DNA of 64,000 nt from NCBI GenBank assembly GCA_947494435.1, contig CANLUY010000001.1:496001-560000 (forward strand), in the 5' to 3' direction. The notes under the pieces are model-generated. The model was not told the origin of the DNA and ran no database searches. It saw only the letters and a list, made by a program, of their open reading frames with translations. Position numbers and translations under genes: made by a program. The number at the start of each line of letters is the position of its first letter. Position 1 is the stretch's first letter. This document shows, in pieces, positions 27,164 through 35,900 of this stretch. Source of the stretch: an uncultured Litoreibacter sp. (GTDB taxonomy: Bacteria > Pseudomonadota > Alphaproteobacteria > Rhodobacterales > Rhodobacteraceae).

Positions 27164-27904
27164 ATGAAGGTCCTAATCCTTCAACACACTGATGGTGAGC
27201 ACCCCGCAGCCTTCGGAGATTTGATCGCGGAGGCCGGTGACACGGCCTTTGTTGTGGAGCTACATCTGGGCGAGCGCATTCCCGACATGTCGGAGTTCGA
27301 CGCAATGATCGTCATGGGCGGCCCCATGGATGTGTGGCAAACCGCAGAGCATCCGTGGTTACGTGCAGAAAAAGCCGCAATCGCCACATGGGTGCGTGCC
27401 TTCCGGAAGCCCTATCTGGGTATCTGCTTGGGCCATCAACTTTTAATCGATGCTTTGGGCGGTTTATGCGAGCAAATGACGCCGCCAGAGATCGGTGTTT
27501 TGGATGTTTCGCTGACTGCGGAGGCTACCGCGGATCCGATCTTTGACGGTTTCGAAGACACTTTTCGTGTGATGCATTGGCATGGTGTAGAAGTGACGTC
27601 CCTTCCAGAAGATACAGTGGTGCTGGCTGAAAATGCCAATTGCAATGTCCAAGCCGTCCGCTTCCGCGACAAAGCCTGGGGTGTCCAATTTCATCCTGAA
27701 CTGACGCCAGAGCTTGTCACGGGGTGGTTGGGCGATCCGGGGAATTACGCTTGCGCGGTCGAATGGTTGGGCTCTGAAGAGAAGGCAAAGCAATTTGCAT
27801 TGGATTGCGAGGCCCACGTAAGCACGGCTCAACAGCAATCGCGCAGGCTTTATGCGGGATTGCGGGCGGCAGTGACGAGATCTGCAGCAACACTCACAGA
27901 TTGA
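27164..27904 (+). CDS. class I glutamine amidotransferase domain protein
   Basis: 246 residues with the class I amidotransferase triad: the cysteine in LGICLGHQLL near residue 88 and the His-Glu pair in WGVQFHPELTPE near 170. It resembles GuaA-type and gamma-glutamyl hydrolase-like free-standing amidotransferases. It starts at the base after the tmm stop, so it is cotranscribed with tmm. It could hydrolyse gamma-glutamyl amides such as gamma-glutamylmethylamide, or supply ammonia to a partner. The first idea fits the pathway but is inference. Confidence 0.85.
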   Translation: MKVLILQHTDGEHPAAFGDLIAEAGDTAFVVELHLGERIPDMSEFDAMIVMGGPMDVWQTAEHPWLRAEKAAIATWVRAFRKPYLGICLGHQLLIDALGGLCEQMTPPEIGVLDVSLTAEATADPIFDGFEDTFRVMHWHGVEVTSLPEDTVVLAENANCNVQAVRFRDKAWGVQFHPELTPELVTGWLGDPGNYACAVEWLGSEEKAKQFALDCEAHVSTAQQQSRRLYAGLRAAVTRSAATLTD

Positions 27905-28293
27905 GAAAAAAGCGGGCCCGCTTGTTCGTGGGCTATAGCTTTCACCGCACAACCTGCGCGGCGTCTGAAATCACCGGTGACAGCTCAGAGACTGGCGCGA
28001 GAGACGTCGTTTAATCGACGGCTGCACCCTCCCAATATGCCACGAATAGATACGACGGGGTGTCCCCCGAAGGTTCGAACACGGCTCGTTCTATAGGCTG
28101 TCCATTTGCAATTCCTGAAGGCAGCGCGCGCTCAAGCAGCGGTGTCCGCAATGGTTAGAAAAATCTACATAAAAAACCGATTTTGACGATTTTTCACGAA
28201 TGATTAATGCCGAAATCACGGCCCTTTGACCCCATGCCGTTACGTAACCTTCACCAGACGGCGTAAACGCCGCAGCATTTGAAGGGTTTCAAC
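27905..28293. other. 389-base gap with a short open stretch on the minus strand
   Basis: AAGCGGGCCCGCTT, a 14-base palindrome, lies just after the amidotransferase stop, preceded by A-rich sequence. On the minus strand a frame of about 46 codons from TTG (28149) to TAA (28011) reads MRTPLLERALPSG at its start and VAYWEGAAVD at its end. It has coding-like composition but no ribosome site and no ATG, so it may be a gene remnant. The rest is AT-rich and probably holds the promoter of the next gene. Confidence 0.35.
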
Positions 28294-29046
28294 GTGGTTT
28301 CTTTTTTTCAAGCGAACAGCCTCGGTCAGGTTACAATTTTGTTCGGCATTGCCTCCGCTTTATTGAGCACAATCGCCTTCGCTCCGTACATTCGCGACAC
28401 GTTCACCCGCAGGACAAAACCCGTCAGGTCGTCATGGTTGATCTGGTCTGTCCTGAGTGCAATCGCCTTTGCGTCCCAATTTCATGAGGGGGCAACGGCA
28501 TCTCTTTGGTATGCTGGTGTTCAGGCGGGAGGGACGATCTTTGTGTTTGTATTGTCCTTATTTTTGGGAATGGGCAGGTTTTTGAGCAGTGAGGATGTGA
28601 TCGTTTTATTGATTGCGGGTTTCGCGTTGATCATCTGGTACTTTACATCAAACGCAGCGTACGCGTTGACGATTTCGATCGGGATCAGCTTGCTTGGTGG
28701 AAGCGTAACCATCCGCAAAGCCTATCTTGATCCAGCGCGGGAGACGATGTTCATGTGGGCAGCGTCGCTCGTCGCATCACTTCTTGCGATCGGATCAGTC
28801 GGTGCATTTGATCCCGTCTTGCTGGCCTATCCCGTTTATCTGTTGGTCCTCAACGCGGGGATCGTCTTTGCGATTATCTTGGGTCGCGCGCGGCGCAGAG
28901 ATCTTCTGAACACTTTGCTGGCGCGTCACGGATCAGCGCCGATCACCCGCCCAAATATACCAGTATTTCATAGTTCCGCGCATCTTATGGAGCAGGTGCC
29001 ACACGCAGAAATATCAGCGTTTGAGCCAGAGCGCCCTTATCTTTGA
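28294..29046 (+). CDS. integral membrane protein of unknown function
   Basis: 250 residues from the GTG at 28294, chosen because GAAGGG lies eight bases upstream; a TTG at 28279 is in frame but unsupported. About seven hydrophobic helices occur, for example LFGIASALLSTIAFAPYI near 20, FVFVLSLFLGM near 85, VIVLLIAGFALIIWYF near 105 and YPVYLLVLNAGIVFAIILG near 185. The APYIRDTFTRRTKPVRSSW loop recalls PQ-loop/SWEET-like transporters, but the match is weak. The last 62 bases overlap the convergent secreted-protein gene. Confidence 0.65.
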   Translation: MVSFFQANSLGQVTILFGIASALLSTIAFAPYIRDTFTRRTKPVRSSWLIWSVLSAIAFASQFHEGATASLWYAGVQAGGTIFVFVLSLFLGMGRFLSSEDVIVLLIAGFALIIWYFTSNAAYALTISIGISLLGGSVTIRKAYLDPARETMFMWAASLVASLLAIGSVGAFDPVLLAYPVYLLVLNAGIVFAIILGRARRRDLLNTLLARHGSAPITRPNIPVFHSSAHLMEQVPHAEISAFEPERPYL

Positions 29047-29422
29047 GCGAAATGCCGACCTCGCCTTGAGGATGTTGAAACACCTTCAAGTCATAAAAAT
29101 CCGGATGGTTGACCGCTTGATCGGCAATCGGTTGTGCCTGCCCGTTAAAACACCGCTCAAGGCTTGATGTAGCCCCTTCAAAGGCTGTTTGGGCTTCGTC
29201 GCTGCGGTAAGCGAACGTCCAGTGGCAATTTAGCGAACGTGCACCACCCAATGCCAGTGAGGAACGGCAGGATGCTGTGCCCGCAGCCGCGTCAGGCAGG
29301 CTGATGCGCACGTCACCGGCCTTAAGGGCGTCGCTTGCCAGAAGTGAGGTAACTTCGTCGCAGAAAACATCTGCCTGCGCAGGGAAAGCGGCTATTGCGA
29401 TCACTGCAGTGAGGTATCTCAC
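28985..29422 (-). CDS. predicted periplasmic protein of unknown function
   Basis: 145 residues. A short signal peptide (MRYLTAVIAIAAFPAQA) precedes a mature domain with four cysteines (FCDEV, SCRSSL, NCHWTF, RCFNG) that could form two disulfides in the periplasm. No family is recognised. The start overlaps the stop of the gene upstream in ATGA, so it is the last gene of a row running tdm, DUF2805-like, 130-residue protein, this one. Confidence 0.65.
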   Translation of the reverse strand: MRYLTAVIAIAAFPAQADVFCDEVTSLLASDALKAGDVRISLPDAAAGTASCRSSLALGGARSLNCHWTFAYRSDEAQTAFEGATSSLERCFNGQAQPIADQAVNHPDFYDLKVFQHPQGEVGISLKDKGALAQTLIFLRVAPAP

Positions 29423-29811
29423 TTTGCGACCAACTGTTCGCCTTCAAGCACAACGAAGGGCGTTGGTGGTGTTTTCTTACTGACCCAGAAATAGTCACCA
29501 GCCCATTCCATCACGAACCAGCCTTCCCATTCGGCGTCACGGGGCCAGATGGATTGGTATTCGTCCCGCGTCTGATCAATACGCCACTGCCCCAAGGTCG
29601 AGCGCGCGCCGTCTTGCGCGTAGATCGTTGATCCGTCAGACGCAAAATATTGCCGGTACTTGGTTCCTTCCCAAGTGCCTACCGCCGTATTGCCAGACAA
29701 TAATGCGTCGATCTCATGGGCCTTCAGCTTGACGGATTGCGCGCTTGCTGGCGCCGCAACTCCAGCAAGTAGTGCAAAAATCAAAGCGCGCCTGTGCATC
29801 AACAGGCTCAT
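29419..29811 (-). CDS. predicted periplasmic protein of unknown function
   Basis: 130 residues with a signal peptide (RRALIFALLAGVAAPASAQ). The mature part has an extended beta pattern (TAVGTWEGTKYRQYFASDG, LGQWRIDQTRDEYQSIWP) like small lipocalin-like or META-type barrels, but I do not recognise the family. It overlaps both neighbours by four bases (ATGA), and is cotranscribed with them and probably with tdm. Confidence 0.65.
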   Translation of the reverse strand: MSLLMHRRALIFALLAGVAAPASAQSVKLKAHEIDALLSGNTAVGTWEGTKYRQYFASDGSTIYAQDGARSTLGQWRIDQTRDEYQSIWPRDAEWEGWFVMEWAGDYFWVSKKTPPTPFVVLEGEQLVAK

Positions 29812-30023
29812 TTATAGTGTGCGCGGCGGGTGCCGAAGTCACGCACCCGTTTGCGCCATGTCCTGTAGCTGCCCGGTTTGAGGCTGTTGCGCATAAGCTC
29901 TTTCACCTGTTTCTCCTGCAATCCGTATTCCGCTTCAATATCAGCAAAGCTGACATGGTCAGACAAAGCCATCTGGATAATCTCGCTGCGATGCCCGTCG
30001 CTCAGGTCGGTGTTTTGTGTCAT
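29808..30023 (-). CDS. TIGR03643/DUF2805 family small protein
   Basis: 71 residues. LQEKQVKELMRNSLKPGSYR followed by TWRKRV is the signature of this small family. The N-terminal half (SEIIQMALSDHVSFADIEAE) looks like a helix-turn-helix, so nucleic-acid binding is plausible; no function is established. It starts 36 bases after the tdm stop on the same strand and overlaps the next gene by four bases. Confidence 0.8.
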   Translation of the reverse strand: MTQNTDLSDGHRSEIIQMALSDHVSFADIEAEYGLQEKQVKELMRNSLKPGSYRTWRKRVRDFGTRRAHYK

Positions 30024-30059
30024 AGCCCGTAACCTAGGCGCGTTTGCCGACGCGGCAAG

Positions 30060-32432
30060 CTACGAGCGCGGCCGTTCTTTCTTTGGATCAAAGGCTGCAA
30101 GATCGGCGCGGATACGGGCAGGCAATCGTTTCTGATGGCCGTCCAACTTCCCAATTTCCAATTCTGTTCCTGCCTCTGCATGCGCCACGTCGACCCGCGC
30201 CAATGCGATATTCTTACCTAGCAAGGGCGAGCGCATGGAGGATGTCACCTCCCCAATTTGAGCACGGCCAATATGGATGCAATCGCCGTGATCCACTTGC
30301 ACGTTACCGTCGATATCAAGCCCGACCAGTTTACGCATCGGGTGCTCTTTGCGCCTAATAAGCGCGTCCCGCCCGATGAAGTCATCCGGCTTGGATTTGA
30401 GCGGCACGGTGAACCCGATGCCCGCTTCAAACGGGTCTGTCTGGTCAGTGAAATCATAGCCCGCAAAAATCAAACCAGCCTCGATACGAACTAAGTCCAA
30501 AGCTTCCAGCCCCATCGGAGTTAGGCCATGGGCTTGGCCGGCATCCCAGATCGCATCGAAAATCTCTGCGCAGTCTTTGGGATGGCACATGACCTCATAA
30601 CCCAGCTCACCCGTGTAGCCCGTGCGGGATACGACAAATGGCGTGCCGCTTTCATTATTGAGGCGTGCTGGCGTGTGACGGAACCAGCCAAGCTGGTCGA
30701 ACTCAGGGTTGTGCGGCGCCGTCCAGACAATCTTACGCAGGAGGTCACGGCTTTCAGGGCCTTGAACAGCAACATTGTGCAACTGATCGGTCGAGGAGCG
30801 GACAAGAACTTTCAGACCTAACTTCTCAGCCTGTTCGCGCATCCATTCGCCGCCATAGTCGTTCCCGCCAATCCAGCGGAAGTTATCCTTGTCGAGCCGG
30901 AAGACCGTGCCATCATCAATCATCCCGCCGTGCTCGTAACACATGGCGGTGTAAACCACGCCGCCGACGGGCAGAGTTTTCATGTTGCGCGTGAAGACAT
31001 ATTGGCAAAGCGCCTCCGCGTCTGGGCCGGTCACCTCAAACTTGCGCAAGGGGGAAAGGTCCATGATCACCGACTTCTGGCGACACGCATGGTATTCCTC
31101 AATCGGGCCTGCTTCGGCGAAGCAGTTGGCCAGCCAATAGCCGTTATATTCGATGAAGTTGCGGGTGTGCTTGGCGAAGCTGTCGTGGAAGCCGGTTTGC
31201 TTGGTCATTTTAGGTTCCGCATCTGGGGTGGGCCGGTATGCGACCGCGCGTTGGAAGGTTTCCTTGCCGCTATAAGTGCGGACATGAATATCGGTGGGGT
31301 TCCATCCGTTGGCCGCCGTCGTGTCATCGGGGCAGGCAGAGGAGACGCAGACGATGTCAGTCAGCGCGCGCAAGAGCACGTAATCGCCAGGGCGCGACCA
31401 CGGCTCGTCGGAATACATGACACCGTGCTCGTCGAGGAAGGTGTTGAAGAAGAAGTTGATCGCCATCCATCCCGGGCGCGCCGTGACGTTGAATTTTTCC
31501 AGCGCTGTATTGAAGTTCTCAGAGCAGTTGGCGTGGCCAGGATAGCCGATGTCGTCATAATATTTGGCTGAGCACGCCAACGCGAAAGCGTCGTGACGTC
31601 CACACGTGTCTTGAACGACTTCAACGAGCGGCAGCATCTCCTGATCGTAGTATTTCGCATGAAGGCCGGGCATTGGATAGGCATGGCCCATCAGGGTTCT
31701 TGTGGTCGTAACGTCCAGCGCATGCTCAATGCCCTTGTCCAGCTTACGAGCCGAAAAACACTCAAAATCAGTACATTGTCGACCATCCACGTCGATGATC
31801 TGGATATAGTCACCCGCTTTGACGAAAAAGGCCTCCGCAGTGGCGGAGTGCACGCGGATGTCGTCTTGGATGTCGGCAAGCGGATCGGGAAGCTCGAACT
31901 TCACATGCGATTTGATCGTCGCACGTTTTATCATCACCGTTAGTGGAGTCGTTGTGTTTTGCGCTTCGATATCCATCGCCGCGCCGGGGCTGGCGATAAT
32001 AACCACACCATCACGCTGCGCCCGCAGCGTTTCTTCGGCCTTGGCGCGGGTATCGGGGTCGAAAAGATGCAATGCCTCAGCCTGCGCTATGTCAATCTTG
32101 CGCGCCTCCAACCCCATTCGAAATCCACGCAGCGACTGTGTGTCTGAGCTTAGAAGCCCGCGAAGACCTGCCGCTTGCGCGTTCGCTTTGGTTCCAAGAA
32201 TGCCTAGATCAATACTACCCTTGGCATCGGCAGCCAGGATTTCGGCCAGTTGGCCCCCCTCATCATTTATCACCGTGAGCTGATCGCCAGCTTCAATCGG
32301 GATCAAAACCGCCCCGGACCCTTCGACAACATATCGTTCTGTCCCCGGTGGAAGGGAAAAGACACGGGGTTGGATAATCTCGCTCGGGCGCGGAGGTCCG
32401 GGCTGGACCTTGGGGTAGAGATCGTCGAGCAT
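30060..32432 (-). CDS. tdm: trimethylamine N-oxide demethylase (aldolase)
   Basis: 790 residues. An N-terminal DUF1989 domain (about 1-400) is fused to a GcvT-like tetrahydrofolate-binding domain (about 420-790; VVSRTGYTGELGYEVMCHP). Cys287, Cys303 and Cys367 have the same spacing (16 and 64) as the three zinc ligands I recall for the Methylocella enzyme (263, 279, 343), so zinc is likely bound there. The DUF1989 part splits TMAO into dimethylamine and formaldehyde; the second domain takes the formaldehyde as methylene-tetrahydrofolate. GGAGGG precedes the ATG. It is divergent from the DMT transporter gene. Confidence 0.92.
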   Translation of the reverse strand: MLDDLYPKVQPGPPRPSEIIQPRVFSLPPGTERYVVEGSGAVLIPIEAGDQLTVINDEGGQLAEILAADAKGSIDLGILGTKANAQAAGLRGLLSSDTQSLRGFRMGLEARKIDIAQAEALHLFDPDTRAKAEETLRAQRDGVVIIASPGAAMDIEAQNTTTPLTVMIKRATIKSHVKFELPDPLADIQDDIRVHSATAEAFFVKAGDYIQIIDVDGRQCTDFECFSARKLDKGIEHALDVTTTRTLMGHAYPMPGLHAKYYDQEMLPLVEVVQDTCGRHDAFALACSAKYYDDIGYPGHANCSENFNTALEKFNVTARPGWMAINFFFNTFLDEHGVMYSDEPWSRPGDYVLLRALTDIVCVSSACPDDTTAANGWNPTDIHVRTYSGKETFQRAVAYRPTPDAEPKMTKQTGFHDSFAKHTRNFIEYNGYWLANCFAEAGPIEEYHACRQKSVIMDLSPLRKFEVTGPDAEALCQYVFTRNMKTLPVGGVVYTAMCYEHGGMIDDGTVFRLDKDNFRWIGGNDYGGEWMREQAEKLGLKVLVRSSTDQLHNVAVQGPESRDLLRKIVWTAPHNPEFDQLGWFRHTPARLNNESGTPFVVSRTGYTGELGYEVMCHPKDCAEIFDAIWDAGQAHGLTPMGLEALDLVRIEAGLIFAGYDFTDQTDPFEAGIGFTVPLKSKPDDFIGRDALIRRKEHPMRKLVGLDIDGNVQVDHGDCIHIGRAQIGEVTSSMRSPLLGKNIALARVDVAHAEAGTELEIGKLDGHQKRLPARIRADLAAFDPKKERPRS

Positions 32433-32573
32433 ATGCCATTCCCTCCGAAGCTCAAATGTTGCATGAGCGGAAAAAAACTTTAACAGTGAGAATAACGAGC
32501 GGTTCTTTGACTCGCAAGGAAATCAAACAGGCATCATGAGAATTCTTACTATTTTTTGTCGGATGCCCTGCTG

Positions 32574-33419
32574 ATGGGTGCCTTGACCCTTGGGCTCATT
32601 GCTGCGTTCTGCTGGGGTTTGCACGACATTCTTGTGCGCCGCGTTAGCCAGAACATACCACTTATGGCGTCGCTTATGGTCGTCCTTGTTGCTGGCACCA
32701 TTTTTCAAGGTGGCCTGACCCTCGCAAGCGGTGGGTTTGACGCGATTTCGCGGGAAGCGATGTGGTTGGCGGCAGCATCCGGCGTCTTCTTCTTAATCGC
32801 GAGCCTTGGTCTATATGGCGCGTTCCAACGCGGACCCGTCCGCTTGGTGGCCCCGATCATTGCAAGCTATCCCATCCTCTCCGTCGGTTGGGCAGCCCTG
32901 TCTGGTACGACGATTTCACTGTTCGAGTGGTTTGCGGTACTTGCGATCATTGCGGGCGTCTCAGTCGTTGCGGTTTTGTCAGATGACAGCGATGAAGACG
33001 TCCCTCCAAAAGGACTGACAATTCTCTATGCTTTGATCGCAGCGATTGGATTTGCCGGAACTTTTGCGCTAGGCCAGATGGCTGCCGGTATGGCGCATGA
33101 TTTGCCGGTCGTGATGATCACGCGGGCCGTTGCTATTGTCTTGCTGACACTGCTTATTGCGGTGCGTGGTTTGCCATTTTGGCCAGGACGAAAGGCGCTG
33201 CCGATTCTCATATTGATGGGATGCCTTGACGGTGTTGCGTTGATGGCAGTCCTCTCCGCTGGCGGATTGCCGGACGCACAATATGCCTCTGTTGCCTCAT
33301 CTGTTTTCGGGTTGCTGACGATTGTCATGGCATGGGCGTTCCTAAAAGAACGCATGACAAGCGCGCAATGGGGCGGCTGTCTGCTGACATTTGTCGCTAT
33401 TGGCTATTTGGCGCTTTAG
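32574..33419 (+). CDS. DMT-superfamily (EamA) transporter
   Basis: About 281 residues with ten predicted helices in two EamA repeats; GLIAAFCWGLHDILVRRVSQ opens the first and the second begins near ALIAAIGFAGTFALG, with VASSVFGLLTIVMAWAFLKE near the end. The start is uncertain: ATG 32574 is used here, TTG 32556 is an alternative, and neither has a good ribosome site. An ATG at 32536 would be in frame if the six-T run at 32552-32557 had one more T, which raises a possible frameshift. The substrate is unknown; an amine or metabolite exporter is possible from context. Convergent 4-base overlap with the regulator. Confidence 0.8.
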   Translation: MGALTLGLIAAFCWGLHDILVRRVSQNIPLMASLMVVLVAGTIFQGGLTLASGGFDAISREAMWLAAASGVFFLIASLGLYGAFQRGPVRLVAPIIASYPILSVGWAALSGTTISLFEWFAVLAIIAGVSVVAVLSDDSDEDVPPKGLTILYALIAAIGFAGTFALGQMAAGMAHDLPVVMITRAVAIVLLTLLIAVRGLPFWPGRKALPILILMGCLDGVALMAVLSAGGLPDAQYASVASSVFGLLTIVMAWAFLKERMTSAQWGGCLLTFVAIGYLAL

Positions 33420-34555
33420 TCTTCTTCTTCGAATTTCAGCAAGCTGATCTTCTTTCGCGCCCGCATCTTTGATGGGGTGATCCCATATTCATCTTTCACG
33501 GCCTTGGACAGTGTATCACAGGACCCAAAGCCCGTCGCGACCGCGATCTCCACCATCGGCATCAATGTTTCTTCGATCATTGTACGGGCGCGTTTGGTGC
33601 GCAGCCGTTTGTAGAATTTCGCAGGCGTGTCGTCGAAGACTTTCCGGAAAACCCGTTCGAGGTGGCGGGTAGAGACACCGACCTCTTGCGTGAGGTCCGC
33701 CATTGGCATGGGCTCTGCGATTGAGCCCTCCATCAATCGGATCGCATGGGTGACGTGGCTGTCAAACAGACCCGCATTGTCCGCGATGTCTTTTGGTTGC
33801 TCCGCATCAGATTTACGGATTGTATGTAGTAGCAATCGATTGCCAAGTTCAGCCACTTGCGGACTGTCGAGGAGCGGCGCAATCAGGCCGATGATCAGTT
33901 CAGACGTCGCACCGACACCCGCCGCGGTAATGATCCCGTCACTGCTTTCCGAAAACCGCGAGGTCAGATTTGGATAATATCCGGTTTCTTCTAAAGTTGC
34001 GATATCGCGCCAATGCGTGGTGACTTTGCCGACAGGTGACTTCGCCTCTTTGATGTATCCAGTCGCAGCATTCGATAGCAGAACAACAGGCAGGGCTTTG
34101 CGTTGCATCGCACGGGTACGGCGAAGCCATGACGCTTTGGAGGCAGACTTCCCCCCGATCACCACCATCAAATCGGAAAAACCATGGTTATCAATGGCTG
34201 GCTCTGCGCGCACGATGGTGCCTGTTTCACCATTTACGAAGCCGGGAGTATCAGACACGAATCGCCAGCTGAATGTATCCTGCGCGAGAATGTCGTTGGC
34301 GGTAGATAAGGTATGGGTAATGGCGGCAAGTTCTAAGTCGCTGAAGCCCTTGTTTACATAGATTTCAATACTGCGTTGCACCGCTTCCCGAGGGGTCCGC
34401 GGATCAACCGTCGTGAAGGCATGAAAGCCAGAATGTCGAAGCCCCATTATTTTCGTAATTCCTTCTGCAACCCGCCCATTATGTACAATCCGCACGCCGC
34501 TATCAACGGAGCGATCAAATTGCTGAAGTTTGATCGGTTGGAGCCAGCGACGCAT
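33416..34555 (-). CDS. GlxA/AraC-family transcriptional regulator
   Basis: Up to 379 residues. The DJ-1/PfpI-like sensor domain contains SDLELAAITHTLSTANDIL and LMVVIGGKSASKASWLRR; the AraC pair at the C-terminus reads MADLTQEVGVSTRHLERVF and MVEIAVATGFGSCDTLSKAV. The longest start is ATG 34555; ATG 34447 (MGLRHSGFH) has GAAGGA upstream at a longish spacing and may be the real one. It is a second GlxA-type regulator in the methylamine region, placed next to tdm and the DMT transporter. Confidence 0.8.
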   Translation of the reverse strand: MRRWLQPIKLQQFDRSVDSGVRIVHNGRVAEGITKIMGLRHSGFHAFTTVDPRTPREAVQRSIEIYVNKGFSDLELAAITHTLSTANDILAQDTFSWRFVSDTPGFVNGETGTIVRAEPAIDNHGFSDLMVVIGGKSASKASWLRRTRAMQRKALPVVLLSNAATGYIKEAKSPVGKVTTHWRDIATLEETGYYPNLTSRFSESSDGIITAAGVGATSELIIGLIAPLLDSPQVAELGNRLLLHTIRKSDAEQPKDIADNAGLFDSHVTHAIRLMEGSIAEPMPMADLTQEVGVSTRHLERVFRKVFDDTPAKFYKRLRTKRARTMIEETLMPMVEIAVATGFGSCDTLSKAVKDEYGITPSKMRARKKISLLKFEEED

Positions 34556-34642
34556 GGCGACAGCAAGTTGTTTCTTACAACCACTATATTCCCAATGTTA
34601 AATATTTTTTCCTAAGCGTCAATATTTCCTTGTGATGAACCG

Positions 34643-35407
34643 CTATCCCTTCGCATCAGACCAACACCTGATGACGTCCTTCATTGAACCAGCGGGAAAA
34701 GACACAAACAGCACAGTGTTCGAGATTGCGGCGCACAACGCGGCCTGCCCATTGGAATTTTCGATACCACGCCCTGTACTCAGCAGCACAAAATGACCGC
34801 TCGACGTTTCTTGCATCGGTGGTGCGGCTGATGAAGCCTCCTCCTTCGCGAGCGCAAGAAGGTGTTCAAGTTGCCGATCTTGACCGACAGCGTTGGAAAT
34901 CTGGCCGTGATCTACGCGCACCAAAGCGGTCGAAAGGTCTGCTAATTTTGCTGCAAACCTTTCAACCTGAAAGCCTTGCCTTTTGATCCCTTGCGAGCGA
35001 TCAAACATGTCTGGTGTCAAAGTCAGGCCATACCCGTCGCGAACGATGTCGGTTCTGATGAGATCACTTCGGACCTTTAGGCTTGCAGTGCCCGCCAACA
35101 AATTCCCGCATACGGAAATTTGCGCGTTTTTTTCGTCGTCATCCGCTTCTGACAAGTCACCGCGTGGATTTGGTCTATCCTGCCATATCCACAAAACACG
35201 GCCAGACATCACGTCGCAATTCACGGTCTCGCCACGATCATTGGTAAAGGTTAATCGGCGCAAAAACTGAGTTTCCGCCACTTCCTCAAGAAAGGCCTGA
35301 TGTGGGTCGTTACAATCGTTTCCCAGAAGCTCGCGACCGCTCTCATCAGCATTCTCAACCCTGCTGAGAACGGTGATGCGCTTATGAAGAGCAGTCAGGT
35401 CGTTCAT
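34643..35407 (-). CDS. unknown protein, last gene of the kinase-dynamin operon
   Basis: 254 residues, not recognised. A beta-rich first half (FLRRLTFTNDRGETVNCDVM, VLWIWQDRPNPRGD) is followed by a helical middle and an end (AALCAAISNTVLFVSFPAGS) that faintly resembles a roadblock-type sheet. No signal peptide or membrane helix is seen, so it is probably cytoplasmic. Its start overlaps the stop of the roadblock-like gene by four bases, so the two are likely made together. The following AraC gene starts 88 bases downstream on the same strand. Confidence 0.6.
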   Translation of the reverse strand: MNDLTALHKRITVLSRVENADESGRELLGNDCNDPHQAFLEEVAETQFLRRLTFTNDRGETVNCDVMSGRVLWIWQDRPNPRGDLSEADDDEKNAQISVCGNLLAGTASLKVRSDLIRTDIVRDGYGLTLTPDMFDRSQGIKRQGFQVERFAAKLADLSTALVRVDHGQISNAVGQDRQLEHLLALAKEEASSAAPPMQETSSGHFVLLSTGRGIENSNGQAALCAAISNTVLFVSFPAGSMKDVIRCWSDAKG

Positions 35408-35802
35408 GTCGATGCCACAGCGCCAAACTGCTTTTCCAGATCACAAAAGTGCTGATGCGCGTGGCGCAGAAATTCTGCGAGATCAATAGAAGGTCGACAT
35501 GCGCAACACAGAGCATCCGAGGACCCATGTGCAGATTTTAGAAAAATGCCAATTTCAGTTGCCTCAAAAATGATGGCTTGCTGTACGTCTGACGCGTCGT
35601 CGAACACTGTTGAAATCCGTCTTGCTGTGTCGCCGGATAGCATGTCAGTGGCAGTCGCACATAATGCGTCTAGATGCTCTTGGTTTAGGTGATCTTGGGA
35701 GCTTGATGACAGGACCATCCCTGTTGAGATATCGGCAAAGGCAACGGTCATACAGTCTGAGAACTTGTGCCGAAGCGCAGTCAGGCTTTCGGATATGTTC
35801 AT
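35404..35802 (-). CDS. roadblock/LC7-like protein
   Basis: 132 residues. The pattern of a helix, then VAFADISTGMVLSSSSQDHL, a helix rich in Ala/Leu, and IIFEATEIGIFLKSA resembles roadblock/LC7 folds (as in MglB), which bind or activate GTPases. The similarity is of layout rather than strong motifs. It lies 98 bases after the small dynamin gene and overlaps the next ORF by four bases. A role as GTPase partner or activator of the dynamin-like proteins is inferred. Confidence 0.6.
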   Translation of the reverse strand: MNISESLTALRHKFSDCMTVAFADISTGMVLSSSSQDHLNQEHLDALCATATDMLSGDTARRISTVFDDASDVQQAIIFEATEIGIFLKSAHGSSDALCCACRPSIDLAEFLRHAHQHFCDLEKQFGAVAST

Positions 35803-35900
35803 CGGATCCTCACATCAAAGCAAACGGCACCCCACCATGAGGCTCGCTTTCTATCTGCTGTAAGGGGTAAGGGTTTGGAAGGCGTTAAGATTGCGCAAGT

